64,000 nt of DNA, taken from Kribbella sp. VKM Ac-2569 (GTDB lineage Bacteria; Actinomycetota; Actinomycetes; Propionibacteriales; Kribbellaceae). A model generated the notes under the pieces. It was not told where the DNA came from. It was given only the letters and a program-made list of their open reading frames with translations, and searched no databases. Every line of letters starts with the position of its first letter. The stretch's first letter is position 1. The position numbers were made by a program, and so were the translations under genes. The DNA lies in contig NZ_SGXJ01000001.1 of NCBI RefSeq assembly GCF_004216905.1, positions 124,001-188,000 of the forward strand, in the 5' to 3' direction. Shown here piece by piece: positions 52,508 to 61,821 of this stretch.

Positions 52508-54001
52508 TCAGCCCTGGCCGGTCAGCTTCTCGCGGAGCGCCTGCAGTGCCTCGTCGGAAGCGAGCGCACCCTCGACGGGAGCGTCGTCCTTCGGGGCAGA
52601 GCTGCCGCCGCCGGAGGCCGAGGAGTACGTCGACGCCTCGCCGGCCTCGACGTCCGCCGTCTTGGCGTCCTCGATCTGCTTCTTGTGGGCCTCCCAGCGC
52701 GTGTGGGCCTCGGCGTACTGCCGCTCCCACTCCTCGCGCTGAGCGTCGAAGCCCTCGAGCCACTCGCCCGTCTCCGGGTCGAAGCCCTCCGGGTAGATGT
52801 AGTTGCCCTGGTCGTCGTACGTCGCCGTCATGCCGTAGAGCGTCGGGTCGAAGTCGTCCGAGACCGGGTCCACACCCTCGTTGGCCTGCTTGAGCGACAG
52901 CGAGATCCGGCGCCGCTCCAGGTCGATGTCGATGATCTTGACCATGACGTCGTCGTTGACCTGGACGACCTGCTCCGGGATCTCGACGTGCCGCTCGGCC
53001 AGCTCGGAGATGTGCACCAGACCCTCGATGCCCTCCTCCACGCGGACGAACGCACCGAACGGAACCAGCTTGGTGACCTTGCCGGGCACGATCTGGCCCA
53101 TCTGGTGGGTCCGGGCGAACTGCTGCCACGGGTCTTCCTGGGTCGCCTTCAGCGACAGCGAGACGCGCTCGCGGTCCATGTCGACGTCCAGCACCTCGAC
53201 GGTGACCTCCTGGCCGACCTCGACGACCTCGGTCGGGTGGTCGATGTGCTTCCAGGACAGCTCCGAGACGTGCACCAGACCGTCGACGCCGCCGAGGTCC
53301 ACGAACGCACCGAAGTTGACGATCGAGGAGACGACACCCTTGCGGATCTGGCCCTTCTGCAGCTGGGTGAGGAAGTTCATCCGCACCTCGGACTGCGTCT
53401 GCTCCAGCCACGCCCGGCGGGACAGGACCACGTTGTTGCGGTTCTTGTCCAGCTCGATGATCTTGGCCTCGATCTCCTGGCCGACGTACGGCTGGAGGTC
53501 GCGGACCCGGCGCATCTCGACGAGCGAGGCCGGCAGGAAGCCGCGGAGGCCGATGTCCAGGATGAGACCACCCTTGACGACCTCGATGACGGTGCCGGTG
53601 ACGACGCCGTCCTCTTCCTTGATCTTCTCGATCGTGCCCCACGCCTTCTCGTACTGAGCGCGCTTCTTGGACAGGATCAGACGGCCTTCCTTGTCCTCCT
53701 TCTGGAGAACCAGGGCCTCGACGTGATCGCCGACGTTGACGACCTCGTTCGGGTCGACGTCGTGCTTGATCGACAGCTCGCGGGACGGGATCACGCCTTC
53801 GGTCTTGTAACCGATGTCGAGGAGAACCTCGTCCCGGTCGACCTTGACGATGGTCCCTTCAACGATGTCGCCGTCGTTGAAGTACTTGATGGTCTGATCG
53901 ATCGCCGCGAGGAAGTCTTCCTCCGACCCGATGTCATTGACCGCTACCTGCGGGGTGGTGCGTACTGCGGGGTCGAGAGGTGCCTCGATGCTGGCCGTCA
54001 T
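52508..54001 (-). CDS. rpsA: 30S ribosomal protein S1
   Basis: A 497-residue protein with four S1 RNA-binding domains at about 37-110 (GDIVEGTIVKVDRDEVLLDIG), 124-192 (GVVTGTVIEVVKGGLILDIG), 210-280 (GQIRKGVVSSIVNFGAFVDLGGVDGLVHVSEL) and 297-367 (GQIVPGKVTKLVPFGAFVRVEEGIEGLVHISEL), and an acidic, Ser/Glu-rich C-terminal tail typical of actinobacteria. It binds mRNA at the small subunit during initiation. The length and four-domain form fit the actinobacterial version. It is read alone from its own promoter. Confidence 0.97.
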   Translation of the reverse strand: MTASIEAPLDPAVRTTPQVAVNDIGSEEDFLAAIDQTIKYFNDGDIVEGTIVKVDRDEVLLDIGYKTEGVIPSRELSIKHDVDPNEVVNVGDHVEALVLQKEDKEGRLILSKKRAQYEKAWGTIEKIKEEDGVVTGTVIEVVKGGLILDIGLRGFLPASLVEMRRVRDLQPYVGQEIEAKIIELDKNRNNVVLSRRAWLEQTQSEVRMNFLTQLQKGQIRKGVVSSIVNFGAFVDLGGVDGLVHVSELSWKHIDHPTEVVEVGQEVTVEVLDVDMDRERVSLSLKATQEDPWQQFARTHQMGQIVPGKVTKLVPFGAFVRVEEGIEGLVHISELAERHVEIPEQVVQVNDDVMVKIIDIDLERRRISLSLKQANEGVDPVSDDFDPTLYGMTATYDDQGNYIYPEGFDPETGEWLEGFDAQREEWERQYAEAHTRWEAHKKQIEDAKTADVEAGEASTYSSASGGGSSAPKDDAPVEGALASDEALQALREKLTGQG

Positions 54002-54251
54002 GTGGTGGGTTGCTCCGTGGACTGGTGGTGTTGTGCGGTCGCGTCATGAACCGTTGGATCGCATCAAACCGCTGGATTGCCTGAAGAGCACAGATTCACC
54101 ACCGACTGCTGCGAGCACGAGCCTGCTCCGTCCGAGGTCGCGCGGGCCCATAGCGCATCTCACAGAATACCGGTCTTGACGAAGACAGCACAACCTGGGG
54201 CACCCGGTGCCGACCGGCCGCCCGCCGAGGTCTCCCGACGTGCCACTGATC
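54002..54251. promoter_or_regulatory. rpsA leader and promoter region
   Basis: No gene is seen in these 250 bases. On the minus strand TTGTGC (54193-54188) and TATTCT (54169-54164) are 18 bases apart and are the best promoter candidate, giving an rpsA leader of about 155 bases. A small inverted repeat (TCTTGACGAAGA, 54174-54185) lies in the spacer. A long leader is common for autoregulated rpsA, but I do not recognise a specific structure. Confidence 0.35.
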
Positions 54252-55136
54252 TCAATGTACGACGTCCAGGTCCGGACGGCCTCCGGCGAGCGTGCCGGTG
54301 TCCGCCATTCGGGAGACCAGACGGTGCGCGGCCGCCGCGACCTCGTGCTCGGCGGCCCGCTCCGCGAGGTCCAGCAGCGCCCACAGATCGGCCGCCCGGC
54401 CCAGGTCCACCAGCCGCTCCCCCAGCGCCATTCCCCGGAGCGCGTCCAGCACCGCCCCGGCCAGGATGTGGTCCTCCGAGAAGCGGAGCAGGTTGCCCAA
54501 ATCGGCGTACGGCGAACCTGCGTGGGCGAACTCCCAGTCGATCAGCCCGGTGATCCGCGCCGTCTCCGGGTCGACCAGCAGGTTTTTGGGGTTGAAGTCG
54601 CTGTGCACGAGGCAGATCCGGTGCACGCCGTCGGCCAGTACGTCCTCCGCCTCGTCGACCACCGCCGCGAAGCCCTCGCGCTGCCGGTCGTCGAACCCGA
54701 GCCGGAGCCCCGCGACGTACTCCGCCAGGTCGCCGAACCCGAACGGCTCGACCGTCAGCTCCCCGCCCCGGAACATCCCAGACTGCAGGAACGGCATCCC
54801 GCTCAACCGCGCCAGCAACTCCCCCAGCTGCGTCCCGACCCGCCGCCGCTGCTCGTCCGTCGCCGACTCGAGGAAGACCTGCAGGTTGATCCCCGGCAGC
54901 CGCTCGGTCAGCAGGTACGGCGGATCCTCGAAGGACCCGTCGCGCTTGAGATCCAGCACCCGCGGCACCGGCAGCAGCCCGCGCACCAGCTCGAGCAGCG
55001 AGGCGTCGACGGCGGCCCGCTCCGGGTCCCGCGCGTAGAACTTGATGACCGCGTCCTCGTCGCCGGCGCTCACCGCGAACGTCTGCCCGCCGTACCCACC
55101 GGTCAGCGGGACGGCACTGGCCGCGAAATCACTCAT
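54252..55136 (-). CDS. Aminoglycoside phosphotransferase-family (APH) kinase-like protein
   Basis: A 294-residue protein-kinase-fold phosphotransferase. The catalytic loop LVHSDFNPKNLLVD (HxDxxxxN) and the metal-binding LIDWEFAHAGSPYADLGNLL are intact, and the N-lobe has GGYGGQTFAVSAGDEDAVIKFYARD with a likely ATP-binding lysine. Substrates in the family include antibiotics, choline and homoserine; none can be assigned. ATG at 55136 (MSDFAASAVPLTGG) was chosen over a longer frame because the extra part overlaps the divergent tipA-like promoter. Confidence 0.88.
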   Translation of the reverse strand: MSDFAASAVPLTGGYGGQTFAVSAGDEDAVIKFYARDPERAAVDASLLELVRGLLPVPRVLDLKRDGSFEDPPYLLTERLPGINLQVFLESATDEQRRRVGTQLGELLARLSGMPFLQSGMFRGGELTVEPFGFGDLAEYVAGLRLGFDDRQREGFAAVVDEAEDVLADGVHRICLVHSDFNPKNLLVDPETARITGLIDWEFAHAGSPYADLGNLLRFSEDHILAGAVLDALRGMALGERLVDLGRAADLWALLDLAERAAEHEVAAAAHRLVSRMADTGTLAGGRPDLDVVH

Positions 55137-55173
55137 GTCTCCGCATCCTGCCGCATCCCCTGGACAAATCGGC

Positions 55174-55204
55174 TTGAAGTTGACGTAGCGGCAACATCTA
55201 CCGT
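55174..55204 (+). promoter_or_regulatory. Candidate MerR-type promoter of the TipA-like gene
   Basis: TTGAAG (55174-55179) and TACCGT (55199-55204) are separated by 19 bases, the overlong spacer typical of MerR-activated promoters. Within the spacer GTTG (55179-55182) and CAAC (55192-55195) form a short dyad. It lies 29 bases ahead of the regulator's ATG, fitting autoactivation. Confidence 0.45.
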
Positions 55205-55233
55205 CGGGGACGTCGACGGAAAGGAGCAGTTCG

Positions 55234-55986
55234 ATGGCGTGGTCGATCGCGCAGGTGGCCCGGTCCTCCGGTGTCACCTCACGCACGCTCCGGCACTACC
55301 ACTCCATCGGCCTGCTGGTGCCGGCCCGGGTCGCGCACAACGGCCGGCGGTACTACGAGCAGGAGCAGCTGTTGCGGTTGCAGCAGATCCTCCTGCTCCG
55401 GGACCTGGGGCTGAGTCTGGACGTGGTGGGCGAGGTGATCGCGCACCGCGACGAGCAGGACGCGATCGAGGTGCTCGCCAAGCACAAGGAGTGGCTGGTC
55501 AAGGAGCAGCTGCGCCTGGGCCGGCTGGTGCAGACCGTCGACGCCACCATCGACAACCTGAAGAGAGGAGGAGAGATGTCACCGGAGAACGTCTTCGAAG
55601 GATTCGAGCGCAACCCGTACGAGGCCGAGGCGCGCGAACGCTGGGGCGACGAGGCAGTGGATGCCAGCTACCAGCGGATGCGCGGCTGGACCGAGGCGGA
55701 CGCAGAGAAGGCCCGGACGGGCTACACACGGGTCCACGAAGGGTTGGCCGCGCTGAAGGCGGAAGGGGTCGCAGTGACCGAGCTGAGTGTGCAGGAGCTG
55801 ATCCAGCTGCACTACGAGGTCACCTGTCTGTTCTGGACGCCGACACGTGAGGCGTACAAGGGACTCGGGCAGATGTACGTCGACGACGAGCGGTTCCGGC
55901 AGAACATCGGCAGCGGCGACGACGCACTGGTCGAGTACATGCGCGACGCCATGACCGTGTACGCCGACAGCAAGCTGGACAGCTGA
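55234..55986 (+). CDS. MerR-family regulator with TipAS antibiotic-binding domain
   Basis: A 250-residue TipAL-type activator. The N-terminal MerR head (AQVARSSGVTSRTLRHYHSIGLLVPARVAHNGRRYY, 1-70) is joined by a coiled-coil dimerisation helix (about 75-110) to a TipAS domain (about 115-250; GFERNPYEAEARERWGDEAVDASYQRMRGWTEAD). TipAS domains capture thiopeptide-like drugs; the thiostrepton-reactive cysteine cannot be judged here, although one Cys is present in EVTCLFWTP. Internal translation at ATG 55576 (after GGAGGAG) would give a free TipAS protein, as happens in Streptomyces tipA. Confidence 0.93.
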   Translation: MAWSIAQVARSSGVTSRTLRHYHSIGLLVPARVAHNGRRYYEQEQLLRLQQILLLRDLGLSLDVVGEVIAHRDEQDAIEVLAKHKEWLVKEQLRLGRLVQTVDATIDNLKRGGEMSPENVFEGFERNPYEAEARERWGDEAVDASYQRMRGWTEADAEKARTGYTRVHEGLAALKAEGVAVTELSVQELIQLHYEVTCLFWTPTREAYKGLGQMYVDDERFRQNIGSGDDALVEYMRDAMTVYADSKLDS

Positions 55987-56034
55987 TCCAGGACCTCGGA
56001 GGCTGCAGACTCCGGGGTCCCCTAGGCTGACCCG

Positions 56035-56835
56035 GTGGTGGAGCCGCGGAGGGTTGAGCTGACGGAGGCGCAGGCGTCACGTGCCAGCCGGACGTACTGG
56101 GACGGGGCCGCTGCGGAGTACTTGGCCGAGCACGGTGACTTCCTCGGTGTCGACCGGTTCGTGTGGTGTCCGGAGGGCGTCGACGAGGAGGCGGCCCAGC
56201 TGCTCGGGCCGGTGCGCGGCAAGCGGGTCCTCGAGGTCGGCTGCGGTGCAGCCCAGTGCTCGCGCTGGCTCGCCGGGCAGGGCGCCGATGTGGTTGCCTT
56301 CGACATCTCGATCGAGCAGCTCCGGATCGCTCACGAACTCGACGTACGCACCGGCACGGCGGTCCGCACGGTGGCCGCTGACGCCGTCGCGCTCCCCTAC
56401 CGCGACAGCACCTTCGACATCGCCTGCTCTGCCTTCGGAGCCCTCCCGTTCGTGGCCGACGTCGGTACGGCGTTCCGCGAGATCGCGCGTGTCCTGAAGC
56501 CCGCGGGCCGTCTGGTGTTCTCGGTGACCCACCCGTTCCGCTGGGCGATGCCCGACGACCCGTCGGCGGCCGGCCTGCGGATCATCCACTCCTACTTCGA
56601 CCGGACGCCGTACGTCGAGGTCGACGACTCCGGTACGCCGGTGTACGCCGAGCACCACCGCACGACCGGCGACTGGGTCCGCGAGCTGACCGGCGCCGGG
56701 TTCGTCGTCGACGACCTGCTCGAACCGGAATGGCCGGCCGGGCACCAGCTCGTCTGGGGCGGCTGGGGACCCGAGCGCGGCCCCCTCGTCCCTGGCACAG
56801 CCATCTGGACCGCCCACAAAGGACAGCCCGCATGA
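56035..56835 (+). CDS. SAM-dependent class I methyltransferase
   Basis: A 266-residue methyltransferase. Motif I VLEVGCGAAQCSRWLAGQG (about 65-83), the acidic end of beta 2 in VVAFDIS, and the later DIACSAFGALPFV and LKPAGRLVFSVTHPFRW are family-typical. The N-terminal SRTYWDGAAAEYLAEHGDFLG resembles small-molecule or quinone-type methyltransferases. GTG at 56035 is one of two adjacent GTG codons. Its stop overlaps the acyltransferase start (ATGA). The substrate is unknown. Confidence 0.92.
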   Translation: MVEPRRVELTEAQASRASRTYWDGAAAEYLAEHGDFLGVDRFVWCPEGVDEEAAQLLGPVRGKRVLEVGCGAAQCSRWLAGQGADVVAFDISIEQLRIAHELDVRTGTAVRTVAADAVALPYRDSTFDIACSAFGALPFVADVGTAFREIARVLKPAGRLVFSVTHPFRWAMPDDPSAAGLRIIHSYFDRTPYVEVDDSGTPVYAEHHRTTGDWVRELTGAGFVVDDLLEPEWPAGHQLVWGGWGPERGPLVPGTAIWTAHKGQPA

Positions 56836-57869
56836 CCCGGTTCCCCGCAGTGGACGGACTGCGAGTGATTGCCGCACTCGCGGTGGTGGTGTCACAGGTC
56901 GGCCTGCACACGCATGCGCCGTTCGCCGGTGTCATGTCCCGGCTGGACGTCGGCTGGGCGATCTTCTGTGCGGTGTCCGGGTTCCTGCTCTACCGGCCGC
57001 ACGTACTGGCATGGTTCTCCGGCACCCTGCCGCCGCTCACCCTCCCGTACCTGCGCAGCCGCGCCCTACGCATCCTCCCGGCACTACTGGTCGCCGTCGT
57101 GCTGTCGATCGTCCTCGTCCCACACCCGGCGACCACCTACCTCCGCTGGGCTGTCCTGACGCCGCTCCCGTTCTACCTGCTCCTGCCCGGTCTGGGGCGG
57201 CTGCTGACCGGGTACGAGCGCCCCACTCGCCGCAGTGTCCGGTGGCGACTCCTTGTCCTGGTCGCGCTGACAGCACTCGGACCGGTGTGGATGGCCGCGG
57301 TCATGGCAACCGGTCATCCCGAGGCAGGGCTCTGGCTGCCCGGGTACCTCGGCTGGTTCGCCGTCGGCATGGGTATGGCGCTCTGGCAGGTCGCCCGCGC
57401 CACAGGTCGCCTCGGCCCGTCAACACTCGACACGCTGACCAGGGTTCCCGGCACTCTCTGGGGAATCGCCGCAGCACTCCTGCTGATCGCTGCAACCCCG
57501 ATCGCCGGACCGTACGACCACTCCACCCCTACACCGGCACAGGCCCTCATCAAGAGCCTGCTCTACACAGTCGTCGTCGCCTGTGTGCTCTTCCCGGTCC
57601 TGACGCCCACGGCCGGGACGGTCCGCGTCCTGGGCAGTCGACCGGCTCAGCGCGCCGCACAGCTGTCGTACGGCGTTGTGGCCTACCAGTTCGTCGTACT
57701 AGGCCTGCTCGACGGTCCGTTCGCCGTACAGCTGCCCGTGACGCTGCTGGCCGCTGTCGTCCTCGCAGCCGTCAGCTACCGCCTGGTCGAACGTCCGATC
57801 GTGAAGAACGCGGCGGTCGCCAAGATCGAGAGCAACGCGACCAGCCCGAGCAGCAGCCCGGCGCGGTAG
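56832..57869 (+). CDS. Acyltransferase-3-family membrane protein
   Basis: A 345-residue membrane O-acyltransferase with about ten hydrophobic helices. Family features are FPAVDGLRVIAALAVVVSQVGLHTH near the N-terminus, in which the usual catalytic His of the R-x-x-A...H pattern is H26 or H28, VGWAIFCAVSGFLLYRP, and LRSRALRILPALLVAV. Such proteins acetylate cell-surface sugars or secondary metabolites. Its last 94 bases overlap the convergent AftD-like gene. It is coupled to the methyltransferase upstream. Confidence 0.9.
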   Translation: MTRFPAVDGLRVIAALAVVVSQVGLHTHAPFAGVMSRLDVGWAIFCAVSGFLLYRPHVLAWFSGTLPPLTLPYLRSRALRILPALLVAVVLSIVLVPHPATTYLRWAVLTPLPFYLLLPGLGRLLTGYERPTRRSVRWRLLVLVALTALGPVWMAAVMATGHPEAGLWLPGYLGWFAVGMGMALWQVARATGRLGPSTLDTLTRVPGTLWGIAAALLLIAATPIAGPYDHSTPTPAQALIKSLLYTVVVACVLFPVLTPTAGTVRVLGSRPAQRAAQLSYGVVAYQFVVLGLLDGPFAVQLPVTLLAAVVLAAVSYRLVERPIVKNAAVAKIESNATSPSSSPAR

Positions 57870-60457
57870 GCCCTGTCCGGCATGAAGCTTGCCGTGACCA
57901 CCTGCTCCGGCCCGGCCGGCAGTACCCAGCCCTGCTGCCAGCCGCCGATCCGGATCGGCGTGAGCTTCTGGCCGCTGCCGTCGTACGCCTCCCAGCCCTC
58001 GTTGTAGTTCTGCGCGACTGCCAGCACAGACTGCTCGTCCGCACCCGGTACCTCGACCGTCAGCTCGGTCGGGTTCGGACGCCACACGTCCACACCCTGC
58101 ACCGGCGTCACGGACACGTCCCCGAATCCTGCCTTCGCCAACGTGGTCTCGATCGGCACAAGCCCACCGTTCGCCTGCACCTCCACCTGGTGGAGCCCGG
58201 ACCGCAGCGGGATGGTCGACATCTGGCCGCACAGGGTGAACGCCACCTGCCGCCGCTGCAGCAGATCCCGCATGGTGGCCGCGACCTGCGTCCGCGCCGG
58301 TACGCCGTCGATGCGAACCGTCGGCCCGTTGCCGCAGTACGCCGGAACGCGACGCTGCGGAGCGACCGCCTTGCGCAACTCGTCCGCACCGAGCACCTCG
58401 ACCTCGGTCACGCCGACCGGACTGGTCCGCGCGTCCTGCAGCGGCTTCGTCGCGGTGAAATCGATCCTGACGGTCCGAGTGTGCCGCGCCGCGAACCGGA
58501 CGTACCCGCCGGCGTCGACCGTCGCGGGGACGGACGCGCCGCCGTCGAAGTGCAGCACGACTCCGGCCGGCCGCGAACCGTTCAGGTACGCCTGGAACCG
58601 CAGCCCGTGCACGTCCCTTGCTGCAGGCAACTTCAGGGCGAGGCTCGGCGCCGTGTCCTCCGGCGCGGCCAGCCAGCCGGTGCCGAGATCGCGGTCGACG
58701 GCGGCATCCGGCCGTCCCTCCGGCGCGGCGACCGCCCGCGACGACGCTGTGGCGGTGATCGCTCCCGGCACCGACAGCAGTCGTTCGAGCGCCTCGCCGT
58801 CCTGCGGCAGGGCGGTCCCGCGCAGCTGGTACGTCGCAGCCTGCGGCAGCTGCACGCTGCGGGACAGGCCGTTCGGTTCGGCGGAGTGCTTCGCCTGGTC
58901 CTGGCTGCACAGGGCCCGTGCGCCAACGTGTAGACAGGCGGACCGGCCGATCTGCCCGTTCCGCAGTACCACTGCACTCGGTTGCTGCTGCCCCGTCTGC
59001 TGGTTGGTCTGCTGGTCGGTGGCGATCAGCGGTAGTCCGTCCAGCTTGCCGTTGGCGTCGGCCCGCAGTACTGCAGCCCCCTGGCCACCGAGCGCGGTCA
59101 CCACGGTCGGTACGTCGTCAGCAGTGCCGCCGACCGCTACGAGCCGGGACCGCGGGATCAGCCGACCCGGCGCGGTCGCTCCGACGTCGTAGATCTCAAC
59201 GCTCGGGTAAGGCAGGCGGGACTGTCCGGGCGGGCCGAAGTACGCCACGCGTCCAACGCCGGAGTCCGCCAGGCTCTCGTGAATCGCCAAAGTATCTTCC
59301 GGTACGTCGTTGCGCACGACGACGTACCGCACACCGTCACGGGTCAGCTCTTGACGTAGCGCGGGGTCACCGACACCAGAGTCGATACGGCCACGCATGT
59401 CGTTGGTGAGCGCGGCCAGTGGGCGGTTCACCAGGGCGGCGAGCGGTTCATTGGAGCTGGCGAGGACCAGCACGCTGCCGGGCGTGGTCTGCTCGTCCAG
59501 CCAGTTGGCCGCGTCCTCCCAGTGCGGCGGGATCGCAGCGAACGCGCCGTCCGGTCGGGTGAGCACCACGGGCAGGGCGGCGGCCACAGCCAGGCAGGTG
59601 ACCAGAACAGGTACGACGCGGCGGTGGACGCCTCGTGAGACGGACAGATTGGTCAGGCGACGCAGGTAGTGCGCCGCGGCCAGTGCGAGCGGCACTCCGA
59701 CGACCGCAGCAGCGACCGGTACCCAGCGCGGGCTTTGCGGCGCAACGCCGTACCGAAGCAGCATCAGCAGTGGGACCAGCCACCAGATCGACGCTGCGAC
59801 GACGAAGCCCAGCCACGCGGCAGTCAGCTTCAACCGTGCACGCACCACGAGCCAGACGGCCGGTACGACGAGGGTCGCGACGCCGGCCACCGGGTTGGCG
59901 CCGCCGATCAGCGCGAACGCGACAGCCGACCAGCTGACCCGCCACCAACCGGAGCGGGCACCTGGTGAGACGAGTGGCAGTAGTACCCACGGGGCCATGG
60001 CCAGCGTCCACACCTCGATGGGAAGCCCGCCGAACGCCAGGGGCACCACGGCGTACAGCAGTGCGACGGCGAGCCGTGTCCAAGCCACGCCGTACTGCAG
60101 GACGTTGCAGAGCTTCCAGATGCCGAGGAACGCGACGCACAGGACCAGCGACCACCACAGGCGCTGCGTGATCCAGTCCGGCACCGACAGCGTGTCCAGC
60201 AACCAGTGGAACGGCCCCATCGGAAACAGATAGCCGTAGGCGTCGCTCTGCAGCTGGCCGAAGCCAGTGTGCGGATCCCACAGGTGCAGTGCGCGCGACA
60301 GGAACCCGCCCGGCCCGGCCGTCAGCTCGAGCCTGCGATCCGGAACGATCTGGCCAGGAGCACGCTGAAAGCACAGGGCGATCAGAGCAAGGCATCCCAG
60401 GACGAGCCGTGCCCGCCAGACGACCTGCTCCGAACTACCAGCCTTCAGCCTCCTCAC
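57776..60457 (-). CDS. AftD-like alpha-(1->3)-arabinofuranosyltransferase-family protein (DUF3367)
   Basis: About 893 residues. The N-terminal third is polytopic (GT-C-like; around ten helices from WRARLVLGCLALIALCFQ onward) with the acidic PDRRLELTAGPGGFLSRALHLWDPHTGFGQLQSDAYGYLFPMGPFHWLLD first loop typical of AftD. The rest is a large outer region with beta-sandwich, carbohydrate-binding-like segments and a final helix (GLLLGLVALLSILATAAFF). Mycobacterial AftD is about 1400 residues, so this is a shorter relative. The start is uncertain: GTG 60457 gives a short tail before helix 1, TTG 60523 would add 22 residues. It is divergent from the flippase gene. Confidence 0.82.
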   Translation of the reverse strand: MRRLKAGSSEQVVWRARLVLGCLALIALCFQRAPGQIVPDRRLELTAGPGGFLSRALHLWDPHTGFGQLQSDAYGYLFPMGPFHWLLDTLSVPDWITQRLWWSLVLCVAFLGIWKLCNVLQYGVAWTRLAVALLYAVVPLAFGGLPIEVWTLAMAPWVLLPLVSPGARSGWWRVSWSAVAFALIGGANPVAGVATLVVPAVWLVVRARLKLTAAWLGFVVAASIWWLVPLLMLLRYGVAPQSPRWVPVAAAVVGVPLALAAAHYLRRLTNLSVSRGVHRRVVPVLVTCLAVAAALPVVLTRPDGAFAAIPPHWEDAANWLDEQTTPGSVLVLASSNEPLAALVNRPLAALTNDMRGRIDSGVGDPALRQELTRDGVRYVVVRNDVPEDTLAIHESLADSGVGRVAYFGPPGQSRLPYPSVEIYDVGATAPGRLIPRSRLVAVGGTADDVPTVVTALGGQGAAVLRADANGKLDGLPLIATDQQTNQQTGQQQPSAVVLRNGQIGRSACLHVGARALCSQDQAKHSAEPNGLSRSVQLPQAATYQLRGTALPQDGEALERLLSVPGAITATASSRAVAAPEGRPDAAVDRDLGTGWLAAPEDTAPSLALKLPAARDVHGLRFQAYLNGSRPAGVVLHFDGGASVPATVDAGGYVRFAARHTRTVRIDFTATKPLQDARTSPVGVTEVEVLGADELRKAVAPQRRVPAYCGNGPTVRIDGVPARTQVAATMRDLLQRRQVAFTLCGQMSTIPLRSGLHQVEVQANGGLVPIETTLAKAGFGDVSVTPVQGVDVWRPNPTELTVEVPGADEQSVLAVAQNYNEGWEAYDGSGQKLTPIRIGGWQQGWVLPAGPEQVVTASFMPDRAYRAGLLLGLVALLSILATAAFFTIGRSTRR

Positions 60458-60549
60458 CGGCGGGACATTAACGGATCCGGCGGCTCCTGGGCGGCATCGT
60501 TGCCGTACCGTGAGGTCCGGCAAATCTCACACGATCCGAGGCAGCGTAA

Positions 60550-61821
60550 ATGACGTCTGGCATCACTCCGGCTGATGCACCGAATGCCAAGCGCCTGGCG
60601 TTCCTGCGGCGTGCCACCGTGGTGGCCGTAGCCATGGCGATCATGAACGTCGCCGCCTACGGCTTCACGCTCATCGGCACGCACCGGCTGGTCCCGGAAC
60701 AGTTCGGCGCCCTCACAGCCTTGCTGGGTCTGCTGCTGATCGGCAATGTCGCCTCACTCGGCCTGCAGGCAGCCGGCGCCCGCCAACTCGCGACACACTC
60801 CGGTGCCGGGGCCGGGGCACTGGCCGACGCGATGTTGAAGGCGGGCAATCGCGCGGCGCTCGGACTGACCGCGGTCTGCCTGGTGCTCACGCCGGTGTTG
60901 ATGTGGCTGCTGCACATCGATTCGGTGGTCTCGATCCTGCTGCTCGCCCCGACCCTCGGCTGCCTGACGGTGATGGGATCCCAGCTCGGCGTCCTCCAGG
61001 GCAGCAAACGCTGGACCGAGCTGGCCGCGATCTACACCTCCACCGGTGTCGGCCGCCTCGTCCTCGGCGGCGGCGCACTGCTCATCCGTCCGTCGCTCGA
61101 CTCGGCGATGATCGGTCTCGCGCTCGGCGCCGCCGTACCGGTCGTGATCGGCCGCATCGCGCTCCGCGGATCGACCGGCGCGGCCAAGGGCCAGACCAAG
61201 GAGGTACTGCGGGAGACCGTGCACGGCACGCACACGCTGCTGGCCTTCTTCGCGCTCGCGAACGCCGACGTGTTGTTCGCCCGCGCATTGCTCGACGGCA
61301 CGGACAGCGGGTACTACGCGGCCGGGGTGATCATCGCGAAAGCCTGCCTGTTCCTCCCGCAGTTCGTCATCGTCCTGGTGTTCCCGACACTCGCACAGTC
61401 GCCGGGTGACACCCTGCGGCTGCGCAAGGCGATCGCGGCTGTCGCAGGTCTCGGTGTGTGTACGGTCATCGGCACCCTGATCCTTCCCGATCTCGTCGTC
61501 GCGATCATCGGCGGCAAGGAGAAGTACGCGCCCCTCGGTCCCTACACCTGGCTGTTCGCGGTCGCCGGCTCCGCGTACGCCGTACTGCAGCTGGTCGTGT
61601 ACGCCGCTATCGCGCAGCAGGAGAAGCGCGCCGCGCTGCTGATCTGGATCGGGCTCGTGGTGCTCGCGGTGGCTGCCGGGATCATCCTCGGCACGGGCAC
61701 CGCAACCGGCCTGGACGGCGTGAAGGTGCTGGCCGCGATGACCAGCACCTGCGCCCTCCTGCTGTCGGCAGGCCTGGCGGCCGGACTGCACCGCCAGGCT
61801 GCCGAATCACCACAAGCTTGA
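60550..61821 (+). CDS. Polysaccharide flippase-like membrane protein (MATE/MOP superfamily)
   Basis: A 423-residue protein with about twelve hydrophobic helices and the oligosaccharide/polysaccharide exporter plan (GFTLIGTHRLVPEQFGALTALLGLLLIGNVASLGLQAAGARQLA; later LPQFVIVLVFPTLAQ). It would flip lipid-linked glycans. Position next to the AftD-like gene and an acyltransferase suggests one cell-envelope polysaccharide locus. Its last 15 bases overlap the convergent permease gene. Confidence 0.87.
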   Translation: MTSGITPADAPNAKRLAFLRRATVVAVAMAIMNVAAYGFTLIGTHRLVPEQFGALTALLGLLLIGNVASLGLQAAGARQLATHSGAGAGALADAMLKAGNRAALGLTAVCLVLTPVLMWLLHIDSVVSILLLAPTLGCLTVMGSQLGVLQGSKRWTELAAIYTSTGVGRLVLGGGALLIRPSLDSAMIGLALGAAVPVVIGRIALRGSTGAAKGQTKEVLRETVHGTHTLLAFFALANADVLFARALLDGTDSGYYAAGVIIAKACLFLPQFVIVLVFPTLAQSPGDTLRLRKAIAAVAGLGVCTVIGTLILPDLVVAIIGGKEKYAPLGPYTWLFAVAGSAYAVLQLVVYAAIAQQEKRAALLIWIGLVVLAVAAGIILGTGTATGLDGVKVLAAMTSTCALLLSAGLAAGLHRQAAESPQA

